Positions 1-10,346 of a stretch of 64,000 nucleotides of DNA are shown one piece after another. The position numbers were made by a program, and so were the translations under genes. Source of the stretch: Euryodendron excelsum (taxonomy: Eukaryota > Streptophyta > Magnoliopsida > Ericales > Pentaphylacaceae); NCBI GenBank assembly GCA_033060915.1, contig CM065396.1:2307001-2371000 (forward strand), read 5' to 3'. The notes under the pieces were generated by a model. The model searched no databases. It was not told the origin of the DNA and saw only the letters and a program-made list of their open reading frames with translations. The number at the start of each line of letters is the position of its first letter. The first letter of the stretch is position 1.

Positions 1-2452
1 AATAAAAGAAAAATCTAATGCTCTTGAAAAGTTCAAAAATTTTCAAAACAGAGGTAGAAAAACAATTAGAAAAAATCATAAAGATTGTAAGGTCTGACTG
101 TGGGGGTGAGTATTATGGTAGACATGATGTCACAGGACAACATATGGGACAGTTTACCAGATACTTGCAAGATTATGGGATTGTTGCCCAGTATACCTTG
201 CCTAGTAGTCCTGAATAAAATGGTGTGTCCGAAAGGCATAATCGCACCCTTAAGGACATGATGAGGAGTATGATAAGTAGGTCTAATTTACCTATATATC
301 TTTGGGGTGAAACTATTAAATCTTCCTTACATATTCTTAATAGGGTGTCCAGTAAATCTGTTCCCAAAACACCTTTTGAAGTCTAGCCTTAACTATCTTC
401 GTGTTTGGGGTTGTCCTACTGAGGTAAGAATCTATAACCCATCAAGAAGAAAAATTGACCATAGAACTACTCGTTGCTAGTTCATTAGGTATCCAGACCA
501 TTCTAAGGGATGCTGGTTCTATTATACTGCACCAAGTGCTAGAATTGTTAAGTCTATGACAACTATGTTCTTAGAGCTTGATGTAGCTAATATTGAATGT
601 TCTCAACTTGTTCAGGAGGACAGACAAAGTGTGGTAGTTTCTATCCCCCTTCCTGTCATTCAAGAGAGTGTAGTTCTTACACATGTAGAGAGACATGATC
701 ATGAGTGGCAGGAGATGACTGGCGTACCTACTCCTGTTGAGGCTTATGACCCTGTTGAACCTATTCCAGAGATACCTGTGATTGACCCTATTCCAGAGAT
801 ACCTGTGACGAGATCCGTGAGACAGAGGAGACCTGTCATTTCTGATGAACTTATAGTATACCTTAGTGAAAGTGATTATGATGTGGGACCTGTGATTAAT
901 CCAATGACTTATGCTCATGCTATAACTACACCCCAGTCCAATATGTGGGTGGATGCAATGAAAGATGAAATGCATTCTATAGCTTATAATAGAGTATGAG
1001 AGCTAGTTGATCTTCCAGTGGGTTGTAAGCCTATTAGTTGCAAGTGGGTGTTCAAAACCAAAAAGGATGCTAAAGGGAAGGTTAAGCGTTTCAAGGCAAG
1101 ATTAGTTGCTAAGGAGTTTACTCAGAAAGAGGGCAGTGACTATAACGAAACTTTTTCGCCAGTTTCATCTACATTCAGGACCATCATGGCTCTTGTGGCC
1201 TATTTTAAATTAGAGCTTCATCAGATGGATGTCAAAACTGCTTTCTGAATGGCAGCCTAAGTGAGGAAATTTACATGGCATAACCTGGGAGTTTTAAGGA
1301 GAATAGAAAGGAACATATGGTGTGTAAATTGAAGAAGTCCATTTATGGTTTGAAACATGCGTGTTGTAAATGGTACTTGAAGTTTGATAAGGTTGTCACT
1401 TATTTGGGTTTTGTGAAAAACAAGGTTGATTAGTGCATATACTCAAGGTCAATAGCAAAAAATTTATTTTTCTTATTCTTTATGTTGATGATATCCTACT
1501 ACTTGCAAGTAGTGATTTGAGTCTCTTCCATGAGACTAAGTTGCTGCTATGTAATACATTTGATATGAAAGATCTAGGAGAGACGTCTTTTATTTTGGGC
1601 ATTGAAATCATTAGTGATAGATCTCGTAGTGTGTTAGGACTTTCTCAGAAGGGATACATCAATCGTATACTTACAAGGTTTAATATGCAGCACTATAGAG
1701 CTGGTGATGTCCCTGTTACCAAAGGTGACAAATTTAGTAGTAGTCAGTGTCCTAAGACTGATCTTGAAAGGGAACCAATGAAGAATATACCTTATGCTAG
1801 TGTCGTTGGTAGCCTCTTGTATGCACAGTAGTGTACTAGGCCAGATATAGCTTTTGCTGTGGGTGTTCTAGGCAAATATCTTTTAGATTCAAGTTTGGAT
1901 CATTAGGTAGCTGTAAAAAAGGTGATGAGGTATTTGTGGAGAATAAAATATTATATTCTTGTGTATAAGAGGGTAGATGACCTTTAGCTAATTGGCTATT
2001 CAGATTCAGATTCTACTGGATGTCTGAATGATATGAGATCTACTTCAAGGTATATTTTTATGTTAGCTAGAAGAGCTATTTAATGGAAGAGTGTTAAGCA
2101 GACTCTTACAGCTTTTTCGACTATGCATGCTGAGTTTGTAGCTTGTTATGAAGTGACAACTCACGCAGTTTTGCTGCAAAATTTTGTCTTAAAACTAAAG
2201 GTAATTAGTTCTATTGCTGGGCCATTAAAAATTCTTTGTGATAATAGTGCAGTTGTGTTCTTTTCTAAATACAATAAGAATTCTAGTGGGTCTAAACACA
2301 TTGATATTAAATATTTGACTCTTAGAGATTTGGTAAAGAAAGGTGATATTATCATTGAGCACATTACTTCAAAAGGGATGACGGCAGACCATTTGACCAA
2401 AGGATTGAGACCTATGGTATTTGAAAAACATGGGGATCATTGGCTCTTTTGA
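1..2452 (+). pseudogene. Ty1/copia pol remnant (integrase, RT, RNase H)
   Basis: Decayed copia polyprotein read in pieces across several frames. Integrase core remnants lie at about 18-550. A spacer with PIPEIPV repeats follows at 556-999. The RT begins around 1018-1248 (KWVFKTKKDAKGKVKRFKAR, then HQMDVKTAF), and the catalytic motif YVDD is at 1481-1492. RNase H follows at 2123-2452, with MHAEFVACYE, a DNSA motif and SKHIDIKY. The integrase-before-RT order and the YVDD motif are diagnostic of Ty1/copia. At least eight stops or frameshifts interrupt it, many at codons one transition away from Gln, Trp or Arg. The 5' half of the element (LTR, gag, protease) lies outside the window. No product is expected. 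Confidence 0.93.
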
Positions 2453-3148
2453 TGTACTTGGCTAGCGGGAGTTATTTTCTTTAGTTTTTTGGTTATTTAT
2501 TTATATGTTTGAGACTCTTTACTTCTGTGACTGTTGATTTATATATTGAGACTCCTTTCAGTTATATTTTAGAATAAAGTTTTATTGATGATCATCATTT
2601 GTGTTTTGTTAATACCATGTGTAAATGGATATGTTCACGATATTATATGTGAATGAACGTATTTATGGTATGTTGCGATTAAAATCTTAAGATTTGGTGT
2701 CTATCTTAAGTAATGGGGTATGTCTTTTTTATGATACCATATAGTGATCTCGAGATATTTGTGAAAAGACATTCTAGCTTATTGTTGAAGCATGAGGAAT
2801 TCTCTAGCTTCTTGTCGAAGCATTTGTGATAGAGGATTCATTTGTGAGGAGAGATAGTGAGAATAACACATATCTATGATCACCTCTAAAAGTGTTATTC
2901 TCCTACCACACTCCCACATCTTGATATATGTCAAGAAAGTTGTTGATATTTGTAATCTTGAGTAGTCTTATATATGTTAATAGTATAATAAATGCCTTGG
3001 TTCGGGATTGATAGCTTTGTTGGACTTGATTGATTTAAAAGTGTTGTCTTGTAGCCTTATTTGGTGGCCACATATAGTTTTCAACCCAAGAGTCATTTTA
3101 CCATAAAATTTTTGGAAAAAAACTATTAAACTACAATTAATGTTTACT
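2453..3148 (+). other. copia 3' untranslated internal region
   Basis: AT-rich stretch between the RNase H stop and the polypurine tract. I see no coding potential and no known motif. Its place just upstream of a PPT and LTR makes it the 3' non-coding part of the copia element. Confidence 0.7.
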
Positions 3149-3160
3149 CAAGCGGGAGAA
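3149..3160 (+). other. copia polypurine tract
   Basis: Purine-rich AAGCGGGAGAA directly abuts the TGTTAGAA start of the LTR, which is the expected position of the plus-strand primer in copia elements. Confidence 0.75.
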
Positions 3161-3617
3161 TGTTAGAATTTTTCATAATATGAGCTTACATTAATTGAAT
3201 TTTGATTTGTGAAAAATGGATTGGATCCAATATGGCTATGAGACATACATGATAGCCTTTTTGTGTTGTGATCATTTGGTTTGGGCCTATGAACACCTGA
3301 TATGATATTGGTGTGGTTGGAAGATAGTGTGGGCCTTTTGTGAAGTCTATGAAAGCCTATAATTGGAGGGCCCAATAGATTGCTTATATAAATAGGCTAG
3401 GTCCTCTCTCCACTCTCTAACCCTAGACAGCCTACCTATTAAGAGTCGTCATATTGCTGTAGAGAGGAGGGGAAGACCTAACCTTGGAGACCAAGAAATC
3501 AAGTTTAACCTTTCATCTTTGATATAATGGCTCAAACAGGTACGCTTCCGCTTCCATATTTGTATAGACATATATATTGAGTTCTAAATTCATACATCTG
3601 TTTATTGTATTCTAACA
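3161..3617 (+). repeat. copia 3' LTR (457 bp)
   Basis: Begins TGTTAGAA and ends TTCTAACA, a perfect 8-bp terminal inverted repeat with canonical TG...CA ends. It follows a polypurine tract and a copia RNase H. A TATA box sits in its middle. The partner 5' LTR is upstream of the window, so the target duplication cannot be checked. Confidence 0.92.
3385..3394 (+). promoter_or_regulatory. TATA box in copia LTR
   Basis: TATATAAATA about 225 bp into the LTR, followed by a pyrimidine-rich CTCTCTCCACTCTC tract. This is the layout expected for the U3/R boundary. Confidence 0.65.
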
Positions 3618-3781
3618 ATTTTCTGAAAGAATATCATTTTCCATAAAAATTTACACTAACTATTATTCTTTAGTGTTCTTTGCTTTCGATTATACTTTTT
3701 ACAATAGAGAAGTAATGCAAGGAGAGAATTGATTAATTGATTAAAGAATAGAAGATTAAAGATCATCACATATTGAGCTAG

Positions 3782-4300
3782 ATGTCGATATTTCCATTGG
3801 GCATGGAGTCCTCATCCTCCTCCTCCTCCTCCTCCTCCTCTTTCTCATCATCATCATCGACGTCCCTTCTTCTCAGATGCCTTTGGCTTTGGGAACAAAA
3901 TCAACATGGAGTGGAACGAAACGGCTAACGCCCATGTTTTGGAGTTCGAGCTTCCTTCCAAGCCTCATTACCAAAGATGACGTTATATTAGCTTTAACTC
4001 TATCACAACAGGAGGGTACTACACATTAGTGTAGAGAGGAAGAGGAGGAGGAAGAGGAGGAGTATAAGACCAGATCAAGGCCACCACCATCAGGTGGCAC
4101 TGTAAGGAGGCAATTTCGGCTACCAAAAAATGAACGCAGTGATCAAGATGATCAGATAAAGGCCTTAATGCATGATGCCATGCGTACTAGTAATCATTGT
4201 GCCTAAAGACCATCAACAGCACAAAAAGAAGCACCACCCCCACCACAACAAATAGTAGTCCATTTTGAGATATCTAGCCACAGAGGATCCACTTCTTCTT
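3782..4300 (+). pseudogene. small heat shock protein (Hsp20/alpha-crystallin) pseudogene
   Basis: Remnant of a plant small heat shock protein, recognised in frame-shifted pieces. An ATG opens a serine-rich N-terminus encoded by a TCC/TCA microsatellite. It is followed, in other frames, by MEWNETANAHVLEFELP, corresponding to the start of the alpha-crystallin domain, then LITKDDVILAL, an expanded Glu-rich loop, VRRQFRLPKNERSDQ, IKALM and LVIIVPKD. These align in order with the family landmarks (W-E-T-x-x-A-H, the RRF-RLP strand, the D-x-I/V-K-A helix and the V-P-K tail). At least three frameshifts and one internal stop destroy it. No heat-shock promoter elements were recognised just upstream. 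Membership in a particular class (cytosolic or peroxisomal) cannot be decided. Confidence 0.68.
3808..3862 (+). repeat. TCC/TCA trinucleotide microsatellite
   Basis: About ten TCC units followed by TCA units. In the pseudogene frame it reads as a polyserine run. Confidence 0.85.
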
Positions 4301-4606
4301 CTTCTTCACCGTCGAAAGGACAACTTGGTCGTTGTGTCTATTGCAAAGCTTAGAAATGCCTACATAACCACACAGTGTTTTCTGCTGCTACTGTTGCCGC
4401 TGCTACTAATATTATATGCTTAGTGTTGTCCATCCCATAGGCATGTTTGTTATTTTACCAAATCTATCAAGGTTTTATCTATTTTATAGATAAGTGCAAA
4501 CTATTATAGGATTATATGTTAACTTGTAAACCACAAGGAGTTAATCTAATTTTTGTTTAAGTAATGATTACCCTATTATATATAATAGCATAACCATTTT
4601 TCATTA
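4301..4606. other. AT-rich spacer
   Basis: No ORF, repeat or motif recognised between the heat-shock pseudogene and the small inverted-repeat element. Confidence 0.5.
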
Positions 4607-4770
4607 GGGTAATGCTGCACAAACAAAAAATTCATACAAAATGACGTGTCTTCATGAATTTCACTTCAAAACAAACACCCATCATAATGGCTTTTAATTA
4701 CAAAATTGACATTGCCACATCATTTTGTATACAAATTTTGTATGAATTTTTTTGTAAGAATAGTATTTTT
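4607..4770. mobile_element. candidate MITE-like inverted-repeat element
   Basis: The left arm (ACAAAAAATTCATACAAAATG, about 4622-4642) is matched in reverse by a right arm around 4717-4757 containing CATTTTGTA...TTTTGTATGAATTTTTT. The arms flank about 75 bp, for a unit of about 150 bp. This structure resembles a MITE. I could not define the exact ends or a target duplication. Confidence 0.45.
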
Positions 4771-4808
4771 CTTTTCATTAAAATATACATTATTATGTGA
4801 AGAGAGAG

Positions 4809-6141
4809 ATGGAGAAAACGACCATTGACAACTCTCTTCAACATGCAACCGCTGGAGATACCAATATTGAAGCTGTTAACGGCTACAATAGCAAATCTAC
4901 AAAGGAAAAAGATTACCTTGATAGAAGCATCAAAGAAGTGAAGAAGGCACACATGATCCAAATACCGAAGAAGATATTTCATACAAGCTATACTGAATTC
5001 TGTATTCAATGAGAAAGATTTTGATAGAGACCTCGAAATCTTATCTACAAACGATGAACTCATGAGTGAGGATGAAGAAGAAATCTCTGATTCAAATATC
5101 CCGGAGCCCAGTGACACTAGAGTTCCGATAGTCAAACTTCCCAATAGTCTCTTAAGGAAAATCAGAAGGCCATGGAAAAGCTACCTTATTATCAAATTGT
5201 TTGGCAAGACAGTAGGATACAAACTCTTATATATTAAGATTAAACCAATTTGGGTGCTTCAGATGGACATCATAGTTACAAATCTGTCAAGTTTAAAATG
5301 AAACCTGATTTCATGAAGGCTTACTTAGGAGGACCCTGGATCATCATGGATCACTATCTTACTGTACGAAAGTGGGAACATGATTTTAAGCCATCGGAGG
5401 CAGGGTAGGTGGCCATCGCTATTTGGGTGAGATTTTAGAGTTACCCATTGAATACTATAATGAGAAGGTGTTGTTCCACATTCCTAAGGTTATAGGGAAG
5501 CCATTAAAGGTTGATATTAACACAGCTATGTCAACCAGAGGTTGTTATGAAAAAGTTTGTGTAGAAGTGGACCTGTCTAAGTCATTGGACTCACAGTTTG
5601 GGATAGGTAAGCATGTTTATAATATTGAATATGAACACATTCAATCAAGGTGACCAGAGAAAGTTCTATAGGGAACCACCGCCACTAGACAAGGCAGCTT
5701 TTCAAAATATGACCGTTACGAGGACACGTGTTCCTATTGCGACAGAAACAGTTAGGAATCAAAATGGTATCTCGGAAGGCCAAGAAGTGAACTCTAAAGA
5801 CTTGGACTTTGGATGTTAGTTTCAAAAAAAGGAAGGAGGTCCAACCAAACAAGGCAGACTTTAGGGCCTAACTTGAGTAATGGTAACCATTTCGAAGCCC
5901 TAAATAATTATATTCAAGACCAACCTCCCAATCGAATGTTAGAGGTATAGACTAGATGCCAAGAAAAGATACAAATTTGCACAAACATTATGGACTAGCT
6001 CGGATCTTTCATAGGCCTAGAAACAACACAGAAGAACATCCTAGAAAGATTATAAATGATAATAAGGCCAGAGCGCAAATCTCTAAAGATCACACTGTAG
6101 ACCTGATTAGACAAGGGGCAGTAAACCTTGATGGACATTGA
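4809..6141 (+). pseudogene. LINE (non-LTR retrotransposon) ORF1 remnant, DUF4283 type
   Basis: Broken gag-like ORF1 of a plant LINE. A charged N-terminus (about 4809-5060) leads to the DUF4283 domain. Its signatures are LRKIRRPWKSYLIIKLFGK (about 5145-5205), then in another frame LGGPWIIMDHYLTVRKWE and FKPSEA (about 5325-5400), then LPIEYYNEKVL, CYEKVCVEVDLSKSLDSQFG and KHVYNIEYEHIQ (5435-5647). These are ordered as in intact plant ORF1 proteins. The zinc knuckle that normally follows is not recognisable. HFEALNNYIQDQPPN (about 5890-5935) resembles the Ser/Asn-rich tail. There are several stops and frameshifts. No ORF2 (endonuclease/RT) is present, so the LINE was truncated or cut off by the LTR insertion at 6748. 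Confidence 0.8.
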
Positions 6142-6747
6142 TCACTCTAAATCTATGCGATTTATATCAGTCAGTGTGCGGTTGTGATGTAGTAATACAA
6201 TATCCTCTTGAAACCTATGTCCGAAATTCATCCAAAGTCCTTCAATTTAAGCTCAAAACCTATACAAATCAAAATAAACTTAATTAATACTAAAATATAA
6301 CTAAAAATGGATATAAAATCCTAAATAAGGTTAACAAACCACAAGTAAGGTATTATAATTACACTTTTCAAGCGCAATCTGATATCCTAGTGTTAAAGCA
6401 AATCCAATGGCTGTAAAGAAGCATGGGAGTACCTTGAAATGGAAACCTATTGATTCAACAATAGATGCTACATCAGTTCATTTATTATCACCCTCTATTG
6501 CTCCCTCAAACCCTAGTCAATCCAACCCTGGTAACCAATACCCATATTGATCCTAGAGGCCTCTATTCCATTTGAACCCACCTTGAAACCCCCGGAACCA
6601 CCTGACCCTCTGCCCAGCTCCTCCCATGGAGCAACCAGAAATCAAATCTCATCACATCAAACACAATGGGTTACGCATGTTTCTTCAACCACCAGATAAA
6701 GAAGAAACTCACATTGTCAAGGTAGAATGGGTAATAGAGGGAGTAAG
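6142..6747 (+). pseudogene. probable tail of the LINE ORF1
   Basis: Mostly AT-rich, but about 6412-6545 keeps one frame open (KHGSTLKWKPIDSTIDATS, then a Ser/Pro-rich stretch). About 6625-6765 opens again in a proline-rich, basic frame that runs into the LTR. The composition fits the low-complexity tail of an ORF1 protein. I did not recognise a defined domain, so assignment rests on position. Confidence 0.4.
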
Positions 6748-8701
6748 TGTAAAACTCTAACTTGCTTAGCATCATATTTAGCTTAATTGTATATGTTTTT
6801 TAGCATGATTACACTAATTGAAGTGCTTGATTAGCATGTCTTAATAAGAGCATGCTATGGGAGAGATTACCATATTTTTTAGCATGATTAATTAGCTTAA
6901 TCCTTGATTAATTAGCTTAACTAATCTTCATACTTAGATTATATTAATCATGATTAATTATCATAAGTGTGATTAATTATGTTAATCATGTGGATTAGTG
7001 GTGGATTAGTGAAGCAAAGAGGTGCTAGGAGATGCCACCTAGGTGTGTGCTTCACTTAAGTGAGATGTGTGCATCACTTGTGTGCTTCATCTCATTTGCT
7101 AGCATTGTGTGTGTGTGTGGCATGTGGCATTATAGATACACCTTGTATCTATTGTTGGCTTGAAAGCTAAGGAGAGAGGAGCTTGTGTAGAGACAAGTGT
7201 TTGGCAAAAGAGAAAGTGAGAGAAAAAAAAAAGAGAGAAAGGAGAGGTAAAAAGAAAAAAGGAGGAATTTGAAGGGAAAGCTTGTGATTTTGTTGTCAGA
7301 AGTAAGAAAGCTCGTGTTCATACTTAATTCATTACATTTTTATTGATTCTTATATGTTAGCATACTCTTGCACGCAATAGAAATGAGATTGAGGTGAAGG
7401 AGGGAATGTTGTATATGGTTTCTAAGATCAAGCCTTGAATCTTGCATATTGTTGGGTTTTGATGTGTTAAAAACTTGTTTAAGACCTTAGAAATTCATTT
7501 TGAACCTTTGGAATATTTATTATTGTGCTGGGGTTGTTTAGACAGTTTAGAAACATGTTCTGAGAAGTTACATTTTTTAGCAAAGTGGGGGGGTCGACTC
7601 ATGTTCTCGAAGAGTCAACACATGTAACATTTTTCTACAAACCTTTGTTCTTTGTCCGAGGAGTTGACTCCTAGAGCAAAAGGGTCGACACATTTAACAT
7701 CTTTTTACAGGTTTTTGCCTTTTATCCTTAGGAGTCGACTCATGTGATAGGAAGAGTCAACACATTATGCCCAAGAGTCAACACCTGGAGCAGAGGAGTT
7801 GACACATTTTAACATTTTGTCAAAACTTTGCTCTTTGTCTCTAAGGGTCAACACTTGTGGCAGGAGGAGTCGACATACTTTGGTAAAATGGTCATATCTC
7901 ACTCTAGAAAACTCAAAATGGTGCTCCGTTTAAAGCGTTGGGAAGTATATTCATAAATATTTCTATTGATATAAAGTTTGTACTCTTGATCCTTGTAAAT
8001 TAAGAGATATTGTAGTTTAAAGTTGACATTGTATTGCATTGGGGAAGGGTTTAACATTGCATTGAGTTCTAATGCATCATTGATGTTCTAAATCACATAT
8101 TTAAGGAGTATAAGTCATAAACATGCATTTTTTATGATTAATTGTATATGTTTTATAAGTTTTATGTGGCTTTGGATGATAGGTTCAGAAGTGAAGCAAT
8201 GCACTCCAGTTCAACCAAAGGAGTGACTTGATTGTGTTTGAATGTGATAAAAGGTGGGGAGTTTAAGATATTCTTACTCATATTGTATTAAATGTCTTCT
8301 TATCTATATTAATGGTGATTATTAGATTATGAGGTGATATTTACATACAACTCATATTGTGTGCATAACTTGCATTGCATTTAAGAGGTTCGGTCACGTG
8401 GGACCAACCTAAGGTTTAGTCATGGTGGATTAACCTAAAAGGTGTCACGGTGGACATCTTTTGATAAAAAGCCATCGATATATTAGGCCAATGTTATCAT
8501 AAATAGAGCGCTTATCTGTGGTGTATCACATATTGCATCACAAGAGACATTACATTTCGGTGATGGTGATTTATCTATTGGTGGATTATACAATGCTATC
8601 TATTATTCATGCTTTATGATTTTAAGTGTCTTTATGAGCACGTTGATATATAGCTCATACCCACATAATTTGTTTTGGCAAATAAAATTCAAATGAAATA
8701 T
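6748..8701 (+). repeat. 5' LTR of Del/Tekay-like gypsy element, first part
   Basis: Begins TGTAAAACTCTAACTTGC and matches the sequence from 56659 for over 800 bp, including the alternating TTAATTAAT stretches and a shared CATCACTTGTGT segment. The sequence at 56659 is fixed as a 3' LTR by the polypurine tract before it. This copy stops where the Ogre-like element starts, flanked by AATAT. The remaining 3' end of the LTR resumes at 49910. Inside are about ten GTCGAC-type motifs (7588-7880) and a module shared with another LTR family (8389-8530). Confidence 0.88.
8697..8701 (+). repeat. target site duplication AATAT (left)
   Basis: Identical to 49910-49914. Together they bracket the 41-kb Ogre-like insertion. 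Confidence 0.85.
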
Positions 8702-9644
8702 TGTAAGCACCACATTTTTACCTGCTTGGCAATCTCCAACCTGTCTGAACTAATATTCAAACTGACATAGACATATTCAAGTCAAAATCAGCTTTCCAGA
8801 CTTAATCCAATCAATCAATCGCTTTGCGGACCCGTTGGGCCCAATAGTGACAAAATGACCAAAATTCATTTCCAGTTGGCACGTCATCCTAGATACGATA
8901 AGTCTCTTTTTCAATCTCAAATCCAATTTCAATTCCAACTCTAATTCAAATCAAATTCGGGTATGTCTTTCGAGAAAGTTGATCCTTCAGGCGATAAGAC
9001 CATCCAGTCCGGCACATTTTTTGAGAAAACTCCTTGTAACTGTAAGTCCCTTCAAACCCATCGACCGGGACAGAACTCAAGTCCCCAAGATGGTAGAACG
9101 GTCCACCTTTGGCGCCTGTTAGCCTGCGAATGAAGAATGTCTGTTATTCGGCACGTCTTTCAAGAAAGTTGATTCCTCAGACGATAAGTCCACATAGCAG
9201 CTTTTCGAGATCAGGCAATCTCTAGAATGAACACGCACCATCAAAGTGGTAGAAACACTTGCAAACATTGCAACCGTTAGAGTGGTGGAAACACTTGCAA
9301 ACAGGTCGACATCAAGAATTGCCAACAAAATCCCAACGTCACCAAACCACATTCGCCTCTTGGCCGTGACACGTTTACTAAATGATGAGATACCTTTGAA
9401 AACCAACTCGTCACAGACTGTCAGATTGATGGAAACACTCAAAACCTGGGTCAATACCAGTGCCTGCTAGCCCACTCTGGTGAAAAATGACCAAACTGCC
9501 CCTTGGGTCTTTTTCAGCACGCTTCTTAAGAAAGTACCTAAGTCCTCAAAGCGGTAAGTCCACCTTTCCAAGATTGTCCCAAAGACAATCCGGCATGTTC
9601 GAATGCCTTCCAGTCGGTTTCGGACCAATTTCGAGACCATCTGG

Positions 9645-10000
9645 TCAAAATAACCATTTTGTCCCTAGGCATCCGAGTGCCTTCGGGAACCATACTGGCT
9701 TTGGGTATCAAACCGGTTATCTTTCGAGAATGCTTCTAATAGTGTTCTCAATCTTCTAGCACCTTTCTGGAATATTCTGAGTCCATTCTGGCGAACCCGA
9801 TATAAAATGACTATTTTGCCCCTAGTGAGCCGGTCGCCTGTTTTAACCACTCCGGCTCTGGTTATCAAATCGGCAATTCCCTGGAACACTCGAGATAGTG
9901 TTTTTAATCTTCAAACCTTCTCATGAGACATTTCAAGTCTATTTTGGTGGTTTTCCTGTCTAGTTAACCGTTTTGCCCCTAAAGACTCGACTGACTTCTT
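9645..10000 (+). repeat. 157-bp tandem modules in LTR U3
   Basis: TTTTGYCCCT occurs at 9657, 9814 and 9971, spacing 157 and 157. The intervening text is alignable (AACCAC/ACTCCGGCTCTGG, ATCAAAnCGGnAA, TCTTC, ATTCTGAGTC). The same arrangement recurs in copy B at 20335, 20491 and 20648. Confidence 0.8.
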
Positions 10001-10338
10001 AAAAAATCCTGACATTATTTTTTAAGTCTGTTACCTTCAGAACACCATTTTAAGGGTTTCTACCCAATTTTGGCTTTTCGGACCATTCCTGACCTCCTAG
10101 AACATTTCCGGACCTTCCAGAGTCACTCCTACTGAAGTCAAGCCAAAAATTGCATGGTAGTCACTAATATATGCGCTCAAATCTTTTGCCTTGCGTATCA
10201 AGGGTTGAAAGATACGTTGTTTGCCGACCTAAAACATTTCCTAAGTGGCTGGCACCTCTAGCAGTGGCACCAAGCCAAAAATTGGCCTGGTGCCACTAGG
10301 ATGTAAAATTTGCCTTGGCGTCAGGCTAGTCCAGTATC

Positions 10339-10346
10339 TATAAAAA
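10339..10346 (+). promoter_or_regulatory. TATA box of LTR copy A
   Basis: TCTATAAAAAC, with the conserved AAAGCCTCCCC downstream. The aligned position in copies B, C, D and the inverted solo LTR reads TATAAATA, supporting a real promoter. Confidence 0.7.

Noticed and set aside
4698..5144. A 148-codon minus-strand frame
   Set aside because: It is the shadow of the LINE ORF1, whose plus-strand reading has clear family motifs.
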